Positions 52,537-60,956 of a stretch of 64,000 nucleotides of DNA are shown here, piece after piece. Position 1 is the first letter of the stretch. Every line of letters begins with the position of its first letter. Location of the stretch: assembly GCA_947501685.1 (NCBI GenBank), contig CANMWQ010000002.1:1-64000 (forward strand). Reading direction: 5' to 3'. The notes beneath the pieces were generated by a model. It did not search any database and was not told the origin of the DNA. It saw only the letters and a program-made list of their open reading frames with translations. Position numbers and translations under genes: made by a program. The DNA comes from an uncultured Litoreibacter sp. (GTDB lineage Bacteria; Pseudomonadota; Alphaproteobacteria; Rhodobacterales; Rhodobacteraceae).

Positions 52537-52983
52537 TTATTCTTGTGGGCCAACCGACACCAGATACGCCCAGATATTGGCCGCATCATCTGCGTCTTTC
52601 AGCTTGAACGACATTTTCGACTTCGCTTTCGAATCGTCCAGGATCTCTCTCAACCAAGCGCGTGGGTCAGCGACATAAGAAACGAACTGCTCTTCGTTCC
52701 AGCCGTCATCCATGATGCCGGCCTCACCGATGGAGGCGATGGATTTACCGTATTTGAAACCCTCAACGGAGCCGGGGACGCGTTGGTAGATGCCATAGAG
52801 GTTCGGGCCGGTTTTGCCGCCCTTCTGGATCACGGTGTCATCATCCGCCACGATCATGTGGCAGGATTTGCATTTCTTGAAGACGTTTTCACCTTCGGCC
52901 GCATCGCCAGTGGCGTGGCCGTCTGCAAAAGATGGGGCCGCCATCGTGGCCAATCCAAGCGCGACTACTGACAGAAATTTCAT
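52537..52983 (-). CDS. cycA: cytochrome c2
   Basis: Periplasmic electron carrier that re-reduces the photo-oxidised reaction centre and links it to the bc1 complex. The 148-aa precursor has a signal peptide (MKFLSVVALGLATMAAPSFA), the haem motif CKSCH (Cys38, Cys41, His42) and the Met ligand at about 124 (SKMSFKL). The central NLYGIYQRVPGSVEGFKYGK is typical of the long c2 type. Start ATG 52983 follows a GGAGGAACG ribosome binding site. A PpsR-like site lies upstream. Confidence 0.93.
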   Translation of the reverse strand: MKFLSVVALGLATMAAPSFADGHATGDAAEGENVFKKCKSCHMIVADDDTVIQKGGKTGPNLYGIYQRVPGSVEGFKYGKSIASIGEAGIMDDGWNEEQFVSYVADPRAWLREILDDSKAKSKMSFKLKDADDAANIWAYLVSVGPQE

Positions 52984-53029
52984 TCGAATCGTTCCTCCGG
53001 TTGTTTGTTGATAAATTAGACCATTGGCC

Positions 53030-53047
53030 TGTCGGGTAAAGGCTACA
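53030..53047 (-). promoter_or_regulatory. possible PpsR/CrtJ-type site upstream of cycA
   Basis: TGTCGGGTAAAGGCTACA fits TGT-N12-ACA and lies 46 bases before the cycA start. The inner bases are less palindromic than at bchC, so it may be a chance match. If real it would tie the reaction-centre donor to the PGC regulon. Confidence 0.4.
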
Positions 53048-53266
53048 GTCCCGGTTTGACCGATAAGTGATCGTAAACAAGGCGAAATTTGCCGAATCCT
53101 CACGTAAAATACTGCCCATTTTCCGAAAGTTAGCGGCTTTACCCATCGGAATGACGTGGCGTTCTACCCATCAGCCATGCCTCAGACCCGCAGCATGTTG
53201 AGAATGGCCCCTCGCGATGCTATCTTTGGAAGGTCCTCGTGCCCGGATTCTTGTGGCACAGTTTGT

Positions 53267-53704
53267 ATGGAGGTTTGGGCACTGTCTCAAAACACTGATC
53301 CGGGCGTCGCAAGCGCTCTGAAAAAGACCAACTCGGTCGCCCCGCACGCGAATGCCACCAGCGAAGAGCTGTTGGACTGGATTGTGACCTCACTTGACGC
53401 AGAAAAGGCCGAAGACATCGTGCAGATTGATCTGCGCGGCCGCTCGGAGATTGCCGATTACATGGTGATTTGCTCGGGCCGGTCCACCCGTCAGGTCACC
53501 GCTTTGGCAGATATCTTGACCAAACGTCTCAAAGAGCAGTTTGATCGCATCGCCAAGATCGAAGGCAAAGCCGCCGGAGACTGGGTGTTGCTCGACACCG
53601 GCGACGTCGTGTTGCACATCTTCCGTCCCGAAGTGCGCGACTTCTACCAGCTTGAAAAGATGTGGCTGCCCGGCGGCACGGACACGGAAGCGCCTGCCCA
53701 TTGA
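53267..53704 (+). CDS. rsfS: ribosomal silencing factor RsfS
   Basis: RsfS binds ribosomal protein L14 and prevents subunit joining under starvation. The conserved core VQIDLRGRSEIADYMVICSGRSTRQV and the C-terminal GDVVLHIFRPEVRDFYQLEKMW are clear. The chosen start (ATG 53267) gives 145 aa, with a variable N-terminus; later starts are possible. It overlaps rlmH (TTGA). These housekeeping genes mark the end of the photosynthesis cluster. Confidence 0.92.
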   Translation: MEVWALSQNTDPGVASALKKTNSVAPHANATSEELLDWIVTSLDAEKAEDIVQIDLRGRSEIADYMVICSGRSTRQVTALADILTKRLKEQFDRIAKIEGKAAGDWVLLDTGDVVLHIFRPEVRDFYQLEKMWLPGGTDTEAPAH

Positions 53705-54171
53705 CGAGGGTGCATATCTGCGCCGTCGGTCGCCTGCGCGCGGGCCCGGAACAGACCCTGATCAACGACTACCTGACCCGATTTGACCGCACCGGCCGCG
53801 CCTTGGGCCTTGGCCCCGCCAAGATCATCGAGGTCGAGGCCAAGAAGGGCGGCCAGCAAGCCGAGGCTGAGCTGTTGCGCAAGGCGATCCCCAAAGGGGC
53901 CGTGATCTGCGGTATGGATGAACGGGGACAGGTTTCGACCAGCCCAGAGTTTGCAAAACGCCTTGCCAAATGGCGCGACACCGGCTGCCAGGATGTGGCT
54001 TTTGTCATTGGCGGGGCGGACGGGATCGCTGCTGATCTACGCGGGGAGGCCGACCACCTTTTATCCTTTGGCAAGATGGTCTGGCCCCATATGCTGGCCC
54101 GCGTGATGCTCTGCGAACAGCTCTACCGCGCCGCCTCCATCCTCGGTGGCGCCCCCTATCATCGCGCGTAA
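53701..54171 (+). CDS. rlmH: 23S rRNA pseudouridine-1915 N3-methyltransferase RlmH
   Basis: RlmH is a small SPOUT-class methyltransferase for position 1915 of 23S rRNA. The 156-aa protein starts TRVHICAVGRLRAGPE and has the knot region VAFVIGGADGI and LSFGKMVWPHMLARVMLCEQLYRA. TTG 53701 overlaps the rsfS stop and matches the family start; GTG 53707 is an alternative. rsfS-rlmH is a common bacterial pair. Confidence 0.93.
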   Translation: MTRVHICAVGRLRAGPEQTLINDYLTRFDRTGRALGLGPAKIIEVEAKKGGQQAEAELLRKAIPKGAVICGMDERGQVSTSPEFAKRLAKWRDTGCQDVAFVIGGADGIAADLRGEADHLLSFGKMVWPHMLARVMLCEQLYRAASILGGAPYHRA

Positions 54172-54174
54172 CCC

Positions 54175-54975
54175 ATGCGGCTGTTGATCCTCGGCAGCGG
54201 CGGAAAACTGGGCACTGTGTTGAGGCGCGCTTGGCCGGATCACGCTGAAATAGAGCCTGTTTGGCAGATGCGTACCAAGGGTAATCTGTCGTTTGACATC
54301 CTCGAGGATCGCGCAGCGCTGACCCAAGCCGTTGAACACTCTGACGCGGTGTTTCTGCTGGCAGGCGTGACCAAGGAAACGGCAGACAAGCCGCTGTCCC
54401 TCAACGCCGATCTTGCGCGTGCCGTGCTTGAAGCAAGTCAGGGCAAACCCGTCCTGCTGGCCTCCAGCGCCGCCGTGTATGGCGCGCAATCGGGGGTCTT
54501 ATCCGAGGACGCGTCGCTGAAACCGGTCTCCGCCTATGGCATCACCAAACGTGAGATGGAGAGGCTGGCCGCCCGGCACCCAAACGCCTGCTGCCTGCGG
54601 ATCGGCAATGTCGCGGGGGCAGATGCGCTTTTCGGCCAAAGGCGCGACGTCTTTGTCCTGGACCAGTTCGCCGACGGCACATTTCCACAGCGCAGCTATA
54701 TCGGGCCGCACGCGTTGGCCTCTGTGATCTGCGGCTTGGCCAAATTGTCGCTGGAAGCCGCGCTGCCGCCAGTTTTGAATGTTGCCTGCCCCGGCCCGGC
54801 CGCGCTTAACGATTTGCTCAGATATGCAGGGCTAAGCTGGGCCACGACCCCGGCACCACTAACAGCCATCCCTTCTGTCCATCTGGACACGTCCAGGCTG
54901 CAAGATTTGGTGCCGGTCTCGGGCGGCGCGGCGGAAATCGTGGCCGATTGGAATAGGATGGAGCAAACGAATTGA
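54175..54975 (+). CDS. NAD-dependent epimerase/dehydratase family protein
   Basis: This 266-aa short-chain (extended SDR) protein has the nucleotide-binding start LLILGSGGKLGTVLRRAW and the catalytic SSAAVYG and YGITKREME (YxxxK) elements. It resembles sugar-nucleotide epimerases or dTDP-4-keto-sugar reductases and is the first gene of the polysaccharide locus, overlapping the sugar transferase by four bases. Substrate unknown. Confidence 0.75.
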   Translation: MRLLILGSGGKLGTVLRRAWPDHAEIEPVWQMRTKGNLSFDILEDRAALTQAVEHSDAVFLLAGVTKETADKPLSLNADLARAVLEASQGKPVLLASSAAVYGAQSGVLSEDASLKPVSAYGITKREMERLAARHPNACCLRIGNVAGADALFGQRRDVFVLDQFADGTFPQRSYIGPHALASVICGLAKLSLEAALPPVLNVACPGPAALNDLLRYAGLSWATTPAPLTAIPSVHLDTSRLQDLVPVSGGAAEIVADWNRMEQTN

Positions 54976-55637
54976 GCACCCCCAAACGCATGTTGGACAT
55001 CACATTGGCAAGCCTCGCCGTGACGCTGCTCTGGCCAGTGCTTCTATGGTTCAGCCTGCGCATTTGGTGGCAGGGCGACGGCCCGATGTTCCACGTCTCC
55101 GAACGCATGAAAACGCCTGAGCGCTCCTTTGCCCTGCTGAAATTCCGCACCATGACCGTGCAACTGTACGACAGCGGCGTCACCGGGCCCGAAAAGGCGC
55201 ATCGGATCACGCCGCTCGGGGAGATGATGCGCAGGCACCGCTTCGACGAGCTACCGCAGCTTTGGAATATCCTTAAAGGCGATATCAGCATCGTCGGCCC
55301 GCGCCCGCCCCTGCGCGAATATGTAAAGCGGTTCCCAGACATCTACGCCGACGTCCTGAGATCCCGACCCGGCGTCACGGGGCTTGCCACCCTCGCCTTT
55401 CATCAGCGCGAAGCCCGCCTGCTGGCCGAATGTACCTCTGCCGCCGAAACGGAGGAGGTCTATTGCCGCCGCTGCATTCCCAGAAAGGCACGGCTGGATC
55501 TGACCTATCAGAAAAACGCGACAGTGCTGTTGGACCTCTGGATTCTCTGGCGCACCTTGCGGCAGCTTGCGACGCGGAGCCACAGCCCGAATTTACCCGC
55601 CAAAATCATGGACTGTAATCAAGTCATTAACCTTTGA
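54972..55637 (+). CDS. bacterial sugar transferase (initiating glycosyl-1-phosphate transferase)
   Basis: A 221-aa membrane-anchored protein with one N-terminal hydrophobic segment (MLDITLASLAVTLLWPVLLW) and the catalytic motifs FALLKFRTM, RRHRFDELPQLWNILKGD and VGPRPPL. It is in the WcaJ/PglC family, which attaches the first sugar phosphate to undecaprenyl phosphate. It lies in an operon with a SDR epimerase and a CapD-like gene. Polymer type is unknown. Confidence 0.88.
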   Translation: MSTPKRMLDITLASLAVTLLWPVLLWFSLRIWWQGDGPMFHVSERMKTPERSFALLKFRTMTVQLYDSGVTGPEKAHRITPLGEMMRRHRFDELPQLWNILKGDISIVGPRPPLREYVKRFPDIYADVLRSRPGVTGLATLAFHQREARLLAECTSAAETEEVYCRRCIPRKARLDLTYQKNATVLLDLWILWRTLRQLATRSHSPNLPAKIMDCNQVINL

Positions 55638-55677
55638 CGCCCTATTGTCGCAGCTATCCAGAACGAGATGGTACCGA

Positions 55678-56850
55678 GTGACAGATTACCAAGACCTCCT
55701 TTCCGCTTTGACACGCCCCAGCGGCACGCGCACCTTTGCAGTCACAGGCCGCATGTTGCACGCGCATCAAGGCGCCTATGCCGGCGGGGTGGTGATGGTG
55801 ACGGGGGCGGGCGGCTCCATCGGGGCGGAGCTGTGCCACCAACTGGCGCAAGGCAACATCCGCACGCTGGTCCTGTTCGAGCAAAACGAGCTTGCGCTCT
55901 ACACCATTGAGCAGAGCTTGACCGAGACCGCCAGCGCGCAAGGGTTCGAGCTTGTCGCGGTCCTTGGGTCGGTCAGCAATGCGCAACTGGTCCAAGACAC
56001 CTTGCGCACCCATGCCGTTGATACAATTTTCCACGCCGCCGCCTATAAGCACGTCCCTCTGGTCGAACGAAACCCAATCGCTGGGCTGTCCAACAACGTG
56101 ATGGGCACACGGGTGCTGGCGGCGGAGGCCAAGGCGCAGCGCGTGGCGCGTTTCGTGCTGATCTCAAGCGACAAAGCGGTGCGCCCGGCCAATGTCATGG
56201 GCGCCTCCAAACGCTTTGCGGAGATGATCGCGCAGGACCATGCCAGCCGACCGTCGCACACGGTGTTCTCCATCGTGCGCTTCGGCAACGTGCTGGGGTC
56301 CTCGGGATCGGTACTGCCGCTATTTGAAGGCCAGATCGCCAAAGGTGGCCCGGTGACCCTGACCCATGACGACGCCACCCGCTATTTCATGACCCCGCAG
56401 GAGGCCGCCCAGCTGGTTCTGGCCGCAGGCGGCATGGCGCGAGGGGGCGAGCTGTTCATGCTGGACATGGGGCCGCCGATCTCAGTGCAAGCACTGGCCC
56501 GGCAGATGATCAAAGACGCAGGCTTGCGGGTCCGTGACGCAGACACCCCCAGCGGCGATATCGAGATCGAGGTCACCGGCCTGCGCGAAGGCGAAAAGCT
56601 GCATGAAGAGCTGTCCTTGAGCCAAACCCGCACTCCGACGCGGCACCACCGTATCCTCCAAGTGAAAGAGCCCTGCCTGTCAGAGCTGGAACTTGCCGCC
56701 ACCTTGCGCGCACTTGAAAAGGCAATTGCACAAAACGACGCCACCGCAGCGCGCGACACGATCACCAGATGGATCGCCGCCGACCGAATGCCATCCTGTC
56801 CCGCTGCGCAGATCGGCAAAGCATCGAACGGGGGTGTTTTGAAATTTTAA
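55678..56850 (+). CDS. CapD/FlaA1-type nucleotide-sugar dehydratase/epimerase, soluble form
   Basis: This protein of about 390 aa has MVTGAGGSIGAELCHQLAQG (Rossmann motif), the catalytic segment SSDKAVRPANVMGASKR (the Tyr of YxxxK is Met, as in FlaA1-type 4,6-dehydratases) and FGNVLGSSGSVLPLF. Membrane-bound CapD/WbpM proteins carry an N-terminal transmembrane half that is absent here. I chose GTG 55678; TTG 55645 is possible. An open frame from 55567 overlaps the sugar transferase gene and is rejected. Confidence 0.82.
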   Translation: MTDYQDLLSALTRPSGTRTFAVTGRMLHAHQGAYAGGVVMVTGAGGSIGAELCHQLAQGNIRTLVLFEQNELALYTIEQSLTETASAQGFELVAVLGSVSNAQLVQDTLRTHAVDTIFHAAAYKHVPLVERNPIAGLSNNVMGTRVLAAEAKAQRVARFVLISSDKAVRPANVMGASKRFAEMIAQDHASRPSHTVFSIVRFGNVLGSSGSVLPLFEGQIAKGGPVTLTHDDATRYFMTPQEAAQLVLAAGGMARGGELFMLDMGPPISVQALARQMIKDAGLRVRDADTPSGDIEIEVTGLREGEKLHEELSLSQTRTPTRHHRILQVKEPCLSELELAATLRALEKAIAQNDATAARDTITRWIAADRMPSCPAAQIGKASNGGVLKF

Positions 56851-56914
56851 CCAGCCCCATGGGACAACGCTGCCCGCGCGCCCTCAAGGCGCATCCCATG
56901 AATGGCAGGACCCG

Positions 56915-57175
56915 ATGGATAAATTTTCAAACTTTCCGACGACACCGATCTCTCCCGCACGCGGCGGCGTGCTGGTCGCCCCAAATGACACAACTGAGCT
57001 GACGCAAGTCAGCCGCGCGCTCTATGTGGGCCAAGGCGGAGACGTCGCCTTAACGCTGGCCGATGGCGACACGCTTGTCTTTGAAGCCGTCCCGTCCGGC
57101 AGCATTCTGCCCGTGCGCGCCAGCATCCTGCGCGCCACCGGCACGACCGCGGCCGCAATCATCGCCCTATGGTAA
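56915..57175 (+). CDS. spike base protein, RCAP_Rcc01079-like
   Basis: This 86-aa protein starts MDKFSNFPTTPISPARGG and has the compact beta-rich core LTQVSRALYVGQGGDVALTL and VFEAVPSGSILPVRASILRA. It matches my memory of the family named after Rhodobacter capsulatus rcc01079, whose product belongs to the head spikes of the gene transfer agent that bind the cell capsule. Here it sits inside a polysaccharide locus, convergent with the pyruvyl transferase gene and with no phage genes nearby. Assignment is by recognition only, not alignment. Confidence 0.65.
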   Translation: MDKFSNFPTTPISPARGGVLVAPNDTTELTQVSRALYVGQGGDVALTLADGDTLVFEAVPSGSILPVRASILRATGTTAAAIIALW

Positions 57176-57180
57176 TCTGA

Positions 57181-58431
57181 TCAAGCTGGCGTCAATTGGC
57201 CCGTCGCGCGCTGCGTGGCGGGCATGCCTTTGACCCAGCCCAACGCGTCCATGATCTCGCGTAGCCCGTCCTCATAGGCCTCCAGCCGCGCCAGCCCTTC
57301 TTGCGTTGCGGCCTGAGCGTCATTTGCCAAAACGGAGCGACGCTCGAACCCGTCGATGACGGCCTCGGCAATGGCATCCGCGCACATCACGGTGCAATCG
57401 ACCCCGTGCCCATATCCCAAAGCCCCAAACAGCCCGGAGAATTTCCGGCTATAGGCCAGCGGCATGACCGCGACGCCGGTCGACAAGGCGGCAATGCAGG
57501 CATGCATGCGCGAGCCGACCATATAGGACATTTCAGAGATGTAGCCCTTGGCCTCCGATGGGGTGTCAAACGCGGGCGCAAGATGCACCGAAGGGTGATC
57601 CTCTTGGAGCGCGCGCATCGCGGCCACGTCATCCTCCACCGGCATATCAGGGCAAATCACATGTGGAATCAGATGCAGCTCGGGCTGCTCGGGATGGGCC
57701 AACAGCTCAGCGATCACCCGGTCCATCAAGGCGGGATAATCAACGCTTAACCCAAATTGGTTCGCGCCATTATACCCACCCGACATCATCAAACCCGACA
57801 CATTCAGCCCGACCCGAGGGCGTTTCGCCGGGGGCAAATTCGCTTCTGTTTTGCGCATCCGCAACGCCACGTCGGAGGCCACAACCACGTCTCGTCTCAC
57901 CCCGATATCGCGCAGATGCGCCACGGAGGCCTTGTCCCGCGCGCAAACCAGCGCCGACATGTTGAGACTGGCCCGCGCCAACCCGCGCGACACCGGGTTG
58001 GTAAACGGCCCGTAGGTTTGCGGGGCCAGCACCAAAGGTGTTCCGGCAAGGTGGGTCAGATATTTCAGCCACAACACCCGCTTCATACGCCGCGTGCCGT
58101 AGATATCCGCAAAACTGTCACCCGCACCGATATCGAGGACCAAATCCGCCCGCTCAAGATAGCGGTAGGCACCTGACCGCGTCATCAGGTCTTTGCCCCG
58201 GATCGGAACGATCTCAATATCATCGCCAGATACGCAAGGCGCGCCGTCATCATGCCAGTCCAGAAGCGTAATGCTGAGGCTCAGATGCAGCTCAATCGCC
58301 AGCCCGCGCAGCAGGTCCACCTGCGCCACGGTCAGCGCGCCCACACCCAGATTGTTGGACCGCGAGGCGTGCAGGATCAGACAGACATTCAGATCGCGCC
58401 GTGGCCGGGTCAGAAACGGAATTGCATTCAT
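57181..58431 (-). CDS. polysaccharide pyruvyl transferase family protein
   Basis: This protein of about 416 aa has the family pattern NLGVGALTVAQVDLLRGL, LDIGAGDSFADIYG, LVLAPQTYGPF and the C-terminal VGSRMHACIAALSTGV. These enzymes add pyruvyl ketals to surface sugars. ATG 58431 overlaps the stop of the following FrhB-like gene (ATGA), so the two are in one operon. Confidence 0.85.
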   Translation of the reverse strand: MNAIPFLTRPRRDLNVCLILHASRSNNLGVGALTVAQVDLLRGLAIELHLSLSITLLDWHDDGAPCVSGDDIEIVPIRGKDLMTRSGAYRYLERADLVLDIGAGDSFADIYGTRRMKRVLWLKYLTHLAGTPLVLAPQTYGPFTNPVSRGLARASLNMSALVCARDKASVAHLRDIGVRRDVVVASDVALRMRKTEANLPPAKRPRVGLNVSGLMMSGGYNGANQFGLSVDYPALMDRVIAELLAHPEQPELHLIPHVICPDMPVEDDVAAMRALQEDHPSVHLAPAFDTPSEAKGYISEMSYMVGSRMHACIAALSTGVAVMPLAYSRKFSGLFGALGYGHGVDCTVMCADAIAEAVIDGFERRSVLANDAQAATQEGLARLEAYEDGLREIMDALGWVKGMPATQRATGQLTPA

Positions 58432-59654
58432 GATTGCCACCTAGATTGCCTCAGGACCCGCTGCGCAGTGCCAAGCATGGCGCGCAGTGTCTTGGTTAGC
58501 CCGGCCTGCCTTGCGCAGGCCCAGATGCCCAAAGTACGGTATTTCGGGATCGGTGCGCCTGCCAGAATGCGGCCCGCCAGACGGCCCAGAAGCTCCGTGC
58601 GACGGCGCACCTGTCCGGGCTGCATGGCCTCAAGCGCCTCAATGGGAAGCGGCTCTGTGTGAAGCGCGCCCGCCGCCACCGCCGCGTCGACCAAACGCGC
58701 ACCCAGTGCCGTGCGGGCCAGAATGGCACTGCGGCCCTCTTGCTCTTCGAATTGCGGATATCCCTGCGCGTCCGTCTCCCACGCATCGGCGAAAGCGATG
58801 TCTGCGGCAACCCCGATGCCATCAGCACACAGGCGGCACCGGTGTTGCACATGGGATGACAGGATGTCCCCCCAGCTTTCGCGGTAAAGCATGGAATGGA
58901 TTTGGCCCTGCGTGGTTTCCACCTCGGTCTGCCCCGGCCAGCCGCCACCGCGATACTTGAACCGCGCGACATCCGACCCCGCAACACCAAGATGGTTTGC
59001 AACGGCCTCCGCCCCTTTGAGGGAGGGCACCCCGGCGCAGAAAAACGACAGCATGACAGGAAATTTTTGCGTGATACGAGGGTCTATTTCAGCCCACAGC
59101 CGCAGCCCGGCGACATCACATGGCTTGCCGACAAAGGCATAGCGCCTGTCAGAGTCCAGCAACTTAGACACCACAGACAGAGGCGACGACGGCGCATATC
59201 GCGAGGCCGCCGCTTGCAAAACATCAGCCCGAGTTTGCGACAGCACGATCTGATTGGCCATCGGCGCGTCCCGATGCGCGGCGATCTGGACCACGGCATC
59301 GACCTGATGGGTCTCCAGCAGCCAAACCAAAATTTGCGACAAGGCCCCGCCGGAGGCACCAGCATGGCGCAGTTCGGCATCTTTGGCCCAGCCTTGCGAC
59401 AGGCTAGTTTAAGGCCCCCAAAGCCGGTGGGTTTTGTCCGCGGGTGGTGGCGCAGATTGCGCGCGTCCCGGACAAATATCAGCGATCGCCTTGTCCTCGG
59501 ACCGGGTCAGCGCGCCGATACGCCGTGGCCGCGCGAAGCCGCTCTCGGCGTGATGCATCTCAAGGGCAGACGGCGCCAGCGACGCGCAGGCACCGCATCC
59601 CGTACACAGGTCGGCGGCGACAATTCTTTCGATACGGCTCGGGCGAAGACCCAT
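58428..59654 (-). pseudogene. FrhB-family (coenzyme F420 hydrogenase/dehydrogenase beta subunit-like) gene with an in-frame stop
   Basis: An N-terminal part (59654 to 59412) has the ferredoxin motif DLCTGCGACASLAP. The C-terminal part continues in the same frame after a TAA at 59411-59409 with SLSQGWAKDAELRHAGASGG and FVGKPCDVAGLRLW, giving a full FrhB-like protein if the stop were sense. Homologues often have WGPY at this point, so the TAA looks like a Tyr codon mutated by one base. It may be a pseudogene, a sequencing error or a read-through site. The C-terminal half has a start candidate at 59342. In polysaccharide loci such proteins often accompany pyruvyl transferases. Confidence 0.78.
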
Positions 59655-59714
59655 TCACTGGTTCCAATACGCTGTTTACCCATCGTTAAGGCGGAACTGG
59701 TTAAGCCTTGGTAA

Positions 59715-60956
59715 ATGTCGATGATTTCCACATTGAGCCCCATGATCGCCCGCGCGCATCCGCTGGCCGTGTTGCTGTCTGGCAACGCGGGTGTGGCCGT
59801 CATGACCCTCGCCCGCAACATTGTCGCCGCCCGTATCATCGGGGCCGAACAATTCGGTATTGCCGCCAGCTTTGCCATCGTGGTCTCCGCCGTCGAGATG
59901 GCCACGACCCTCGGCGCCCAGCAGCTTATCGTGCGCGAAAAAGACGGCGATACGACCGCCTTTCAAGGTTGGTTGCATGCGGTGCAACTGGCGCGCGGCC
60001 TGCTTGGCGGGGTGCTGATCTACCTCTGCGCCGGTCCGATCTCAGGTTTCCTGCAAGTCCCAGAGGCCCGCTGGGCGTTCCAACTGCTCGCTGTGATCCC
60101 GGTGATGACCGGATTGGTCCATATCGACCCGTGGCGTTACCAGCGGTTCGGCCGGTTCGGCCCCTCCATCTGCGTGCAGCTGGCCCCTGCCGCCTTGATT
60201 TTGCTGCTGATCTGGCCTCTGCAGCACAAATTCCAGGATTTCCGTCTGCTGTTGATGATGTCGATCCTCCATGCCGCCGGGGTGCTGGTGATGTCCCACC
60301 TCTTTGCCGAGCGTCGTTTCACCCTGACCCTCAGCCGCACCTACCTCGCCCGGACGCTGACATTTGGGATGCCGCTGGCCGTCAACGGCGTTTTGCTGCT
60401 TGCGACCTTCCACGGTGAAAAGCTGTTGGTCGGTCACGTCATGGGCCCCACTCAACTGGCTATTCTGGCCATGGGATTCACCCTTACCCTCACCCCCGCG
60501 CTGATTCTCGGGCGCAGCTTGCAGGCCTATTTCTTGCCCCTACTCACCAGCTCCGCCAACGACGCGAAGAGAGCGCGCGCACATGCCATTCAGACCCTAG
60601 CACTCTGCTTTTCTGCTGGTTTGGGGCTAGGAGTGGTGTTGATGCCGTTCGGCCAGAATGTGGCTCACCTTCTGGGACCAGACTTCACGCCACTCCTACC
60701 GCTGTTGCCCGCACTGGCGGTGCTACATGCCATTCGGGTGTTCAAAACCGGTATCGCGATCGTGGCCCTGGCACGCGGCGACACCGTCAACACCGCCATC
60801 GGCAACCTGCCCCGGCTGGCCGCATTGCCGATCATATACCTGCAACTCAGCGCAGGCGCGCAGCTTAACGAGATCATCTGGACCGCCGCATATGCAGAAG
60901 CCGCGGGCTGCGCTGCGGCTTCATTAAGGCTCTATGTAGGGCAAAAGGCAGCCTAG
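59715..60956 (+). CDS. polysaccharide flippase (Wzx/oligosaccharide transporter family)
   Basis: A 413-aa integral membrane protein with about 12 hydrophobic segments and the pattern NIVAARIIGAEQFGIAASF near the N-terminus, typical of lipopolysaccharide or O-antigen flippases of the MOP superfamily. It is divergent from the FrhB-like gene and overlaps the 3' end of the convergent esterase gene by four bases. It would move lipid-linked oligosaccharide across the inner membrane. Confidence 0.88.
   Translation: MSMISTLSPMIARAHPLAVLLSGNAGVAVMTLARNIVAARIIGAEQFGIAASFAIVVSAVEMATTLGAQQLIVREKDGDTTAFQGWLHAVQLARGLLGGVLIYLCAGPISGFLQVPEARWAFQLLAVIPVMTGLVHIDPWRYQRFGRFGPSICVQLAPAALILLLIWPLQHKFQDFRLLLMMSILHAAGVLVMSHLFAERRFTLTLSRTYLARTLTFGMPLAVNGVLLLATFHGEKLLVGHVMGPTQLAILAMGFTLTLTPALILGRSLQAYFLPLLTSSANDAKRARAHAIQTLALCFSAGLGLGVVLMPFGQNVAHLLGPDFTPLLPLLPALAVLHAIRVFKTGIAIVALARGDTVNTAIGNLPRLAALPIIYLQLSAGAQLNEIIWTAAYAEAAGCAAASLRLYVGQKAA

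Noticed and set aside
59343-59411. Frameshift in the FrhB-like gene
   Set aside because: Both halves are in the same reading frame; a single TAA stop explains the break, so a nonsense change rather than an indel is reported.
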